Assembly (NCBI GenBank): GCA_003516285.1
Contig: DPCK01000057.1
Span: 1 to 5,088 of the forward strand
Direction: 5' to 3'
Origin: Lutibacter sp.
GTDB taxonomy: Bacteria > Bacteroidota > Bacteroidia > Flavobacteriales > Flavobacteriaceae
DNA: 5,088 bases
Positions 1-5,088 of this stretch are shown piece after piece; the stretch's first letter is position 1; each line of letters starts with the position of its first letter. Position numbers and translations under genes: made by a program. The notes below the pieces were generated by a model. The model had not been told where the DNA came from, searched no databases, and saw only the letters and a list, made by a program, of their open reading frames with translations.

Positions 1-223
1 CTTTGTAAATAATAAAAGTAGGATTCCCTTTAATTCTGAGTGCATTTGCAAGGGTTTCGTTTTTATCAATATCAATTTTTATCACCTTCGCTTTATCGCC
101 AAGGGCAGCTGCCACATCTCGTAAAATATCGTGTACATCGTCAGATTTATCCTCTTCCCATTCTGTGTAAAAATCGATTAACACAGGAATCTCTGAACTA
201 ATTAATTCACCGAATTTTGCCAT
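1..223 (-). CDS. Thioredoxin-fold protein lacking CxxC (5' part; truncated by window edge)
   Basis: The reverse strand from an ATG at 223 reads 74 codons to the window edge without a stop. The start MAKFGELISSEIPVLIDFYTEW matches the beta-strand leading into a thioredoxin active site. The middle stretch (VAAALGDKAKVIKIDIDKN, about residues 37-55) and the cis-proline loop (GNPTF, residues 66-70) are also thioredoxin-like. Where thioredoxins have WCGPCK this protein has WEEDK (residues 22-26), so both redox cysteines are absent and there is no Cys in the visible part. No signal peptide is present, so it should be cytoplasmic. The visible part suggests a protein of roughly 100 aa, as in short flavobacterial thioredoxin-family proteins; I recall relatives that also lack CxxC, so the loss is probably family-wide. 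A redox reaction is unlikely; a binding or chaperone-like role is only inference. It is divergent from polA. Fold assignment is strong, function unknown. Confidence 0.88.
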   Translation of the reverse strand, partial: MAKFGELISSEIPVLIDFYTEWEEDKSDDVHDILRDVAAALGDKAKVIKIDIDKNETLANALRIKGNPTFIIYK

Positions 224-274
224 AACCTAACATTTTTTTGTGAAATGTTTAAAAAAATAAAAGCCTTATTCTTA

Positions 275-301
275 CAAATGTAACATTTTTATTTATACAA
301 A
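275..301 (-). promoter_or_regulatory. Putative Bacteroidota-type promoter for the thioredoxin-like gene
   Basis: Read on the minus strand, TACATTTG (275-282) is an exact match to the Bacteroidota -7 consensus TAnnTTTG. TTTG (298-301) could serve as the -33 element. The 15-nt spacer is shorter than the usual 17-23 nt, which lowers confidence. Transcription would start near 268, giving a leader of about 45 nt before the ATG at 223. The leader has no Shine-Dalgarno sequence. Confidence 0.4.
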
Positions 302-407
302 CGACACTGGCTTATTTTTCAACATAAGGCAATTGCCATTAAATAATAAACATTTTAAAATCTTGCCACTAAAATATTTAATAATACTTCGTGTACCCCA
401 ACTTTTA

Positions 408-464
408 CTTTGTGAAACTCTGTGATATAATCATAACACAAAGAAAACACAAAGAGCCACAGAG
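408..464. repeat. Phased CTTTGTG/CACAAAG heptamer cluster in inverted orientation
   Basis: Five related heptamers are visible: CTTTGTG (408-414) and CTCTGTG (418-424) in one orientation, then CACAAAG (437-443), CACAAAG (448-454) and CACAGAG (458-464) as their reverse complements. Unit starts within each arm are 10 or 11 bp apart, about one helical turn, and the arms flank a 12-bp AT-only spacer with one C (425-436). The whole can fold as an imperfect hairpin. I recall similar CTTTGTG/CTCTGTG-rich repeats scattered between genes in environmental Bacteroidota genomes, but this could not be searched here. Function unknown. Confidence 0.7.
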
Positions 465-466
465 AG

Positions 467-495
467 AAATTGCCAGATGAAAAACTTGGCAATTT
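467..495 (+). repeat. Perfect 9-bp inverted repeat followed by T-rich tract
   Basis: AAATTGCCA (467-475) and TGGCAATTT (487-495) are perfect reverse complements around an 11-nt loop. The plus strand continues with TTATTTTAG, so in plus orientation it resembles a Rho-independent terminator. However, no plus-strand gene lies upstream of it in the window. It starts three bases after the heptamer cluster ends. It may be a terminator of an unseen small transcript, a protein-binding palindrome, or part of a repeat element. Confidence 0.5.
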
Positions 496-512
496 TATTT
501 TAGCTGCTTTTA

Positions 513-534
513 TTTATGCTTTCTAATGCATAAA
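513..534. repeat. 7-bp inverted repeat TTTATGC/GCATAAA
   Basis: TTTATGC (513-519) and GCATAAA (528-534) pair perfectly around an 8-nt loop. In such AT-rich DNA a 7-bp stem can occur by chance; it is listed because it sits between two stronger inverted repeats. Confidence 0.35.
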
Positions 535-554
535 AATCAAAAAATTAATCCATC

Positions 555-589
555 GCATCATAAAGCAAAAATAATGCATTTTATGATGC
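555..589. repeat. Perfect 10-bp inverted repeat upstream of polA
   Basis: GCATCATAAA (555-564) and TTTATGATGC (580-589) are perfect reverse complements around a 15-nt loop. Inside the loop GCA (565-567 offset within the loop start) can pair with TGC (575-577), extending the stem with a small bulge. There is no T-tract after either arm, so it does not look like an intrinsic terminator. It could be an operator for a dimeric regulator or a structured leader element; it ends 132 bp before the polA start. Confidence 0.5.
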
Positions 590-624
590 TGTCACTTTTG
601 CTAAAAAAATTAATAAGGATTTTA

Positions 625-652
625 CAGTAAATCCCCTTGATAAGTTTTACTG
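625..652. repeat. 7-bp inverted repeat CAGTAAA/TTTACTG upstream of polA
   Basis: CAGTAAA (625-631) and TTTACTG (646-652) pair perfectly around a 14-nt loop that contains the only short C-run of the region (633-636). It lies 69 bp before the polA ATG. A chance origin is possible; an operator or leader hairpin is an alternative. Confidence 0.35.
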
Positions 653-721
653 GACAATTAATGATTAGTTATAATTGATTTTATTACTTTTACTCAAACA
701 AAAATTTCAATAATACAATTA

Positions 722-3556
722 ATGTCAACACAAAAACGCCTTTTCCTTTTAGATGCCTACGCTTTAATTTTTCGCGGCTATTATGCACTTATAAAAAACC
801 CGAGAATAAATTCAAAAGGAATGGACACTTCGGCCATATTGGGATTTACAAATTCTTTGCTTGATGTGATCAAACGAGAAAAACCAGACCATTTAGCTGT
901 GGCATTTGACAATGGCGGTTCGCATTTGCGTTCAGAAGCGTTTCCGGAATATAAAAAAAATCGATTGGAAACACCTGAAGCCATAAGGATTGCCGTGCCG
1001 TATATTCATAAAATTTTGGAAGCGATGCACATTCCAATTGTTGAAAAAGAGGGTTTTGAAGCCGATGATTTAATTGGAACGCTAGCCAAACAAGCTGAAA
1101 AAGAGGGTTTTAAGACTTATATGGTAACGCCCGACAAAGATTTTGCACAACTGGTTTCCGAAAATATTTTTATGTACAAACCTTCCCGGATGGGTAACGG
1201 CATTGAAATTTGGGGAATTCCCGAAGTGCAGGAAAAATTTGAAGTTGAGCATCCGGAACAAGTGATTGATTTGCTGGGAATGATGGGCGACGCTATCGAC
1301 AATATTCCCGGATTGCCGGGTGTTGGAGAAAAAACGGCCAAAAAGTTCATTAAAGAATACGGCAGTATGGAAAATTTGTTAGCACATTCGCACGAACTTC
1401 AAGGAAAAATGAGGGAAAAAGTGGAAGAAAACAAAGAACTTGGTTTGCTTTCAAAAAAATTGGCAACTATTTTATTGGACTGTCCGGTAACTTTTAATGA
1501 AAAAGATTATGAATTAAACCATCCCGATTTTGAAAAAGTAAATGAGATTTTAAAAGAACTGGAATTCAGAAGAATTGCCGAAAGCTTCAATACCATATTT
1601 AAATTGCCTGTTGAAACTTCAAAAAATGTTCAGAAAGAAGAAAATTCGGTACCTCAAAAACAGCAACCTGCAGCAGAACATCAATTCGATTTATTTTCTT
1701 CTTCAGAAAATGTTAATGCGACCGAAACCTTTTCCGCAGGCGATAAAACCACCGAAAACACCAACCATTTATACCAATCCGTAAATTCACCTTTCGCCAG
1801 AAAATTGCTTCTGGAAAAATTACTGACACAAAAATCGGTTGGTTTTTATATTGAAACCATTGGCGAAGATTTGTTTGAAACCGATTTGGCAGGCGTCGCT
1901 TTTTCCTATGAAAAAGGAAAAGGGTATTTTGTGGCACTACCTGAAAACAAAGAAGAAACACAACAAATTTTAGAAGAAATGCGTCCGTTTTTTGAAAATG
2001 AAAATATTGAAAAAATTGGCCACGATCTAAAAAACAGCATCAAAATTCTCAGCAATCACCAAATTGAAATCAAAGGAAAATTGTTCGACATTATGCTGGC
2101 GCATTATTTGATAAATCCCGATATGCGCCACGATTTAATAGTGCTCACAGAGACTTACTTGAATTACAAACCCATTAATCTGGATGCTTTTTTGGGTAAA
2201 AAAGGAAAAAACCAGATTTCCATTCGTGAAATAGACCTCAAAAAACAAACAGAATACGCTGTTGAAAATGCCGATGTTACGTTTCAGCTTAAAGATTTTT
2301 TCGAAAAAGAATTGAACAGCTCCAACCTTACCAAATTATTTGATGACATTGAAATGCCTTTGCTTCGCGTTTTGGCCGATATGGAATTAGAAGGCATCAA
2401 AATGGATGCGGAATATTTAAATTCTTTGTCAGAAAAATTAACGGAAGACATTCATCAGTTAGAAACCGCAATTTACAAAGAAGCGGCCATTGAATTTAAT
2501 TTAGCTTCTCCAAAACAATTGGGAGATGTGTTGTTTGAACATTTAAAATTAATCGACAAACCTAAAAAAACCAAAACAGGACAATATGCAACCGGTGAAG
2601 AAATTTTATCGAAACTGGCCACAAAACACCAAATTGTAAAAGACATTTTGGAATGGCGCGGTTTGGTAAAACTAAAAAACACCTATGTTGATGCGCTGCC
2701 AAATCAACTGGACAAAAAAACAAAAAGAATTCATACCACTTACAGTCAGGCTGTTGCCGCAACCGGAAGGTTGAGTTCCGTAAACCCAAATCTGCAAAAT
2801 ATTCCAATGCGGACCGAACGCGGGCGCCAAGTGAGAAAAGCCTTTGTTGCGCGAGATGAAAATTATACTTTATTGGCAGCAGATTATTCCCAAATTGAAT
2901 TGCGCATTATTGCCGCTTTAAGTGAAGATGAAGGAATGATTGAATCCTTCAGGAATTTGGAAGACATTCACGCCGCAACAGCCGCCAAAATTTTTGGCGT
3001 TCCGTTAAATGAAGTGACCAGAACCCAACGCGGGGAAGCAAAAGCAGTGAATTTCGGAATTATATACGGACAAGGCGCTTTTACCTTGGCCGAACAGTTA
3101 AATAAATCAAGATCCGAAGCAAAAGAACTGATCGACAATTATTACAAAACATTTCCAAAATTAAAAGAATATATCGCCAATCAGGTTGCGTTTGCGCGTG
3201 AAGAAGGCTATGTTGAAACCATTTTGGGGCGCCGCCGGTATTTAAAAAATATCAATTCACAAAACGCCATTGTTCGGTCGGGAGATGAAAGAAATGCCGT
3301 AAATGCGCCCATACAAGGAAGTGCCGCCGATATTATTAAAATTGCGATGATCAATATTCATAAAATGTTGAAGCAAGGAAATTATAAATCGAAAATGTTG
3401 TTGCAAGTGCACGATGAATTGGTTTTTGAGGTGCATAAAGAAGAACTTTCAATTCTAAAACCTAAGATCAAACAACAAATGGAACACGCTTACACACTTG
3501 CCGTTCCTTTAATTGTTGAATTGGGCGAAGGTGAAAATTGGCTGGAAGCACATTAA
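722..3556 (+). CDS. polA: DNA polymerase I, with a degenerate 3'-5' exonuclease site
   Basis: Complete 944-aa family A polymerase, close to the usual length (928 aa in E. coli), acting in Okazaki-fragment maturation and gap filling in repair. The 5' nuclease domain spans about residues 1-295, with acidic metal ligands in LLDAY (D11), EADD (113-116), TPDKD (136-140) and GDAIDN (189-194), followed by a helix-hairpin-helix (PGLPGVGEKTA). A Ser/Gln/Glu-rich linker (about 298-360) contains QFDLF (321-325). The 3'-5' exonuclease fold (about 361-540) keeps E378, but the residues aligned with E. coli D355, D424 and D501 are Y376, S439 and N516, so proofreading is predicted lost. The polymerase domain (about 541-944) is intact: motif A DYSQIELR (D721), motif B RGEAKAVNFGIIYG (R770, K774, F778, Y782), and motif C QVHDELVFEVH (H897, D898, E899). 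No Shine-Dalgarno precedes the ATG, as expected for Bacteroidota; the N-terminus aligns well, supporting this start. Confidence 0.98.
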   Translation: MSTQKRLFLLDAYALIFRGYYALIKNPRINSKGMDTSAILGFTNSLLDVIKREKPDHLAVAFDNGGSHLRSEAFPEYKKNRLETPEAIRIAVPYIHKILEAMHIPIVEKEGFEADDLIGTLAKQAEKEGFKTYMVTPDKDFAQLVSENIFMYKPSRMGNGIEIWGIPEVQEKFEVEHPEQVIDLLGMMGDAIDNIPGLPGVGEKTAKKFIKEYGSMENLLAHSHELQGKMREKVEENKELGLLSKKLATILLDCPVTFNEKDYELNHPDFEKVNEILKELEFRRIAESFNTIFKLPVETSKNVQKEENSVPQKQQPAAEHQFDLFSSSENVNATETFSAGDKTTENTNHLYQSVNSPFARKLLLEKLLTQKSVGFYIETIGEDLFETDLAGVAFSYEKGKGYFVALPENKEETQQILEEMRPFFENENIEKIGHDLKNSIKILSNHQIEIKGKLFDIMLAHYLINPDMRHDLIVLTETYLNYKPINLDAFLGKKGKNQISIREIDLKKQTEYAVENADVTFQLKDFFEKELNSSNLTKLFDDIEMPLLRVLADMELEGIKMDAEYLNSLSEKLTEDIHQLETAIYKEAAIEFNLASPKQLGDVLFEHLKLIDKPKKTKTGQYATGEEILSKLATKHQIVKDILEWRGLVKLKNTYVDALPNQLDKKTKRIHTTYSQAVAATGRLSSVNPNLQNIPMRTERGRQVRKAFVARDENYTLLAADYSQIELRIIAALSEDEGMIESFRNLEDIHAATAAKIFGVPLNEVTRTQRGEAKAVNFGIIYGQGAFTLAEQLNKSRSEAKELIDNYYKTFPKLKEYIANQVAFAREEGYVETILGRRRYLKNINSQNAIVRSGDERNAVNAPIQGSAADIIKIAMINIHKMLKQGNYKSKMLLQVHDELVFEVHKEELSILKPKIKQQMEHAYTLAVPLIVELGEGENWLEAH

Positions 3557-3607
3557 GAAATCGTTGAAGCGCTGATTTGTTGATAAGTTGCCCTTCTACT
3601 GCTTAAG

Positions 3608-3630
3608 TTGACAAATTGTTTATTTGTTAA
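3608..3630 (+). terminator. Weak terminator-like hairpin after polA
   Basis: TTGACAAAT (3608-3616) pairs with ATTTGTTAA (3622-3630) around a 5-nt loop, with one G-U pair. It is followed by GATGTTTTTG, a short T-run. The stem is AU-rich and weak and begins 51 bp after the polA stop. It may end polA transcription or merely be chance in AT-rich DNA; read-through into the next gene, which is on the same strand, is possible. Confidence 0.3.
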
Positions 3631-3648
3631 GATGTTTTTGTAATATTG
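3616..3648 (+). promoter_or_regulatory. Weak candidate promoter for the sulfatase-family gene
   Basis: TAATATTG (3641-3648) differs by one base from the Bacteroidota -7 consensus TAnnTTTG, and TTG at 3616-3618 lies 22 bp upstream as a possible -33 element. The ATG at 3704 is 55 bp downstream. The match is imperfect and overlaps the terminator-like hairpin, so this is tentative. Confidence 0.25.
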
Positions 3649-3703
3649 TATAATTATTTAATTCAGAATCAGTAATTTAAAATTCATCATTGTTTAATTT
3701 ATT

Positions 3704-5088
3704 ATGTTAAACCTGTTATTTTCTAAACGCTTTTCTTTAGTTAAAACTTTTTCAATATCATTTTTGGCCTTTGCTTTTATAATCAGATTGATTCTTTATG
3801 TTTGGTCTTTTAATGAAATTGATTTTTCTTTCATCAACTTCATCAAAATTTTTGGAATGGGATTTTTGTTTGATTTAGGAAGTCTTTCTTATATAATGGC
3901 ATTTTATTCCATTTATTTATTGCTGGTGCCAAAACAATTTTATGGATGTGCAGTAGATAAATTTCTCACAAAATTTGCTTATGCTTTGGTGCTCTTTTTA
4001 ATGCTGTTTTCATTTTTGGCAGAAATTGCTTTTTGGGATGAATATGGAAAGCGTTTTAATTTTATTGCAGTAGATTATTTATTATACACCTATGAAATTG
4101 TTCAAAATATAAGGCAATCCTTTCATTTAGAGATTATTATAGCCGTTTTAATTATAATTACTTTTTTTTCTGTCAAAATCGCCAAAAATAAAAATGCCTT
4201 TAAAGATGCTTTTAACAACTCCGATTCATTTTTAATTAAAATTATTCCCGCCTTCTTTTGGATTTTCGTTCTAAGCAGTTTTCATTTTAACGTTGAAAAT
4301 AGTGATGCCGAAATTTTTGCGAATCAATATGAAAATGAAATTGGCAAATCGGGTATTTATTCTTTTTTTGCCGCTTTTGATGAAAATGAATTGAATTATA
4401 ACGATTTTTATGAAACCTATCCTTCAGATAATTCATATCAAATTGTCAGAAATTTACTTTCTTCTGATAAAGAACTTTTAAACAAGAACCCTAAAAGCAT
4501 TCAAAGACAAGTTTTCAACAGTGGGGAAGAACAAAAACCAAATGTCATTTTTATTGGATTGGAAAGCTTAAGCGCTCAATTTATGCAACGGTTTGGGAAC
4601 GAAAAAAACCTGGTTCCAGCAATCGACTCTTTGGCGAAAGAATCTATTTTTTTTACAAATTTACAAGCTACAGGCACAAGAACCATCAGGGGAATTGAAG
4701 CCATTGTATTGTCAATTCCGCCAACTCCGGGACAAAGCATTGTGAAACGAGAAAATAATGACAACTTATTTACCATTGGCGAAGTTTTTAAACAAAAAGG
4801 ATACACGCGCACCTTTTTTTATGGCGGCGATGGCCATTTTGACAATATGAATATTTTCTTTGGCAACAATGGCTTTAATATTGTGGACCGAAAAAATAAA
4901 CTTCGCATCGATGAAGTATTTCCGGTGCAAAGAACCCAAATTACAGATGATGAAGTTACTTTTGAAAATGCCTGGGGAGTTTGTGACGGAGATTTATATG
5001 ATAAAGTTTTAAAAGAAACCGATGAGCAACACAAACTTAAAAAACCATTTTTTAACTTTGTGATGACCAGCAGCAATCACAAACCTTA
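3704..5088 (+). CDS. LTA synthase/sulfatase-family membrane protein (5' part; truncated by window edge)
   Basis: An ATG at 3704, nine bases after an in-frame TAA (3695), opens 461 codons with no stop before the edge; family members are commonly 600-650 aa. The N-terminal part has about five hydrophobic helices (roughly residues 15-35, 52-75, 91-111, 143-160, 178-195), the LtaS-type anchor. The catalytic alkaline-phosphatase/sulfatase fold starts near residue 279 with PNVIFIGLESLS, where E287 fits the metal-binding Glu. GTRTIRGIEA (324-333) matches the nucleophile loop, with T327 the likely catalytic Thr. FYGGDGHFDNMN (about 372-383), WGVCDGD and SSNHKP (H459, a probable metal ligand) are further family motifs. 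Known relatives transfer phosphoglycerol, phosphoethanolamine-like or related groups to envelope glycans or lipids on the outer face of the inner membrane. The substrate here is unknown, since diderm Bacteroidota do not make Gram-positive LTA. It lies 147 bp after polA, same strand, without functional link to it. Confidence 0.9.
   Translation, partial: MLNLLFSKRFSLVKTFSISFLAFAFIIRLILYVWSFNEIDFSFINFIKIFGMGFLFDLGSLSYIMAFYSIYLLLVPKQFYGCAVDKFLTKFAYALVLFLMLFSFLAEIAFWDEYGKRFNFIAVDYLLYTYEIVQNIRQSFHLEIIIAVLIIITFFSVKIAKNKNAFKDAFNNSDSFLIKIIPAFFWIFVLSSFHFNVENSDAEIFANQYENEIGKSGIYSFFAAFDENELNYNDFYETYPSDNSYQIVRNLLSSDKELLNKNPKSIQRQVFNSGEEQKPNVIFIGLESLSAQFMQRFGNEKNLVPAIDSLAKESIFFTNLQATGTRTIRGIEAIVLSIPPTPGQSIVKRENNDNLFTIGEVFKQKGYTRTFFYGGDGHFDNMNIFFGNNGFNIVDRKNKLRIDEVFPVQRTQITDDEVTFENAWGVCDGDLYDKVLKETDEQHKLKKPFFNFVMTSSNHKP

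Larger units (their letters stand above)
224..721. other. Divergent intergenic region with inverted repeats, no gene
   Basis: This stretch of about 500 bp separates the minus-strand thioredoxin-like gene from polA. Both strands were read: the longest start-to-stop frames noticed are under 20 codons (for example MKNLAILF from 478), and none looks like a real gene. It is strongly AT-rich. It holds the candidate thioredoxin-side promoter, a GGCAATTGCC palindrome at 328-337, the heptamer cluster at 408-464, and inverted repeats at 467-495, 513-534, 555-589 and 625-652. No convincing TAnnTTTG promoter for polA was found on the plus strand, so its start of transcription is unresolved. Confidence 0.75.

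Noticed and set aside
478..504. Short plus-strand frame MKNLAILF within the 467-495 hairpin, considered as a leader peptide.
   Set aside because: It has only eight codons, no ribosome-binding sequence, and its codons simply follow the palindrome.
566..573. Minus-strand TATTTTTG, an exact TAnnTTTG match.
   Set aside because: No TTTG or TTG lies at -33 spacing, it sits in the loop of an inverted repeat, and it would give a leader of more than 300 nt to the thioredoxin-like gene, which has a nearer candidate.
3608..3654. TTGACA (3608-3613) and TATAAT (3649-3654), both perfect sigma70-type hexamers.
   Set aside because: They are 35 bp apart instead of about 17, and Bacteroidota use a different primary promoter consensus, so they are not called as a promoter.
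4162..4169. Runs of eight T in the sulfatase-family gene (4162-4169, 4647-4654) and eight A in polA (953-960), considered as phase-variable tracts.
   Set aside because: The reading frames are intact through them, and runs of this length encode ordinary Phe or Lys codons in AT-rich DNA; one sequence gives no sign of length variation.
4576..5076. Minus-strand open frames at 4576-4812 and 4819-5076.
   Set aside because: They lie antisense to the well-supported sulfatase-family gene, have no recognisable protein features, and are explained as shadows of it.

Overview
The window looks like chromosomal DNA of a member of the Bacteroidota, most likely a flavobacterium. This is inferred from the AT-rich composition, the absence of Shine-Dalgarno sequences before all three genes, a TAnnTTTG-type -7 promoter element, and the flavobacterial look of the proteins. 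No mobile element, CRISPR array, tRNA or rRNA was seen.

Layout. Bases 1-223 (minus strand) hold the first 74 codons of a short thioredoxin-fold protein whose CxxC redox motif is replaced by EEDK; it runs off the left edge. Bases 224-721 are a divergent intergenic region of about 500 bp with no credible gene. It carries a likely promoter for the thioredoxin-like gene, a helically phased cluster of CTTTGTG/CACAGAG-type heptamers in inverted orientation, and four further inverted repeats with stems of 7-10 bp. Bases 722-3556 (plus strand) are a complete polA (DNA polymerase I, 944 aa). Bases 3557-3703 are a short spacer with a weak terminator-like hairpin and a weak promoter candidate. Bases 3704-5088 (plus strand) are the first 461 codons of a membrane-anchored LTA-synthase/sulfatase-family protein, cut by the right edge.

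The three genes do not form an obvious pathway. PolA does Okazaki-fragment processing and repair synthesis in the cytoplasm. The sulfatase-fold protein is predicted to act on the periplasmic face of the inner membrane. The thioredoxin-like protein probably has a non-redox, possibly binding, role. The most informative observations are the loss of three of the four catalytic carboxylates in the 3'-5' exonuclease domain of PolA, a candidate sliding-clamp-binding pentapeptide in the PolA interdomain linker, the CxxC-less thioredoxin fold, and the structured repeats upstream of polA. I did not find clear evidence for a wholly new multi-gene system.
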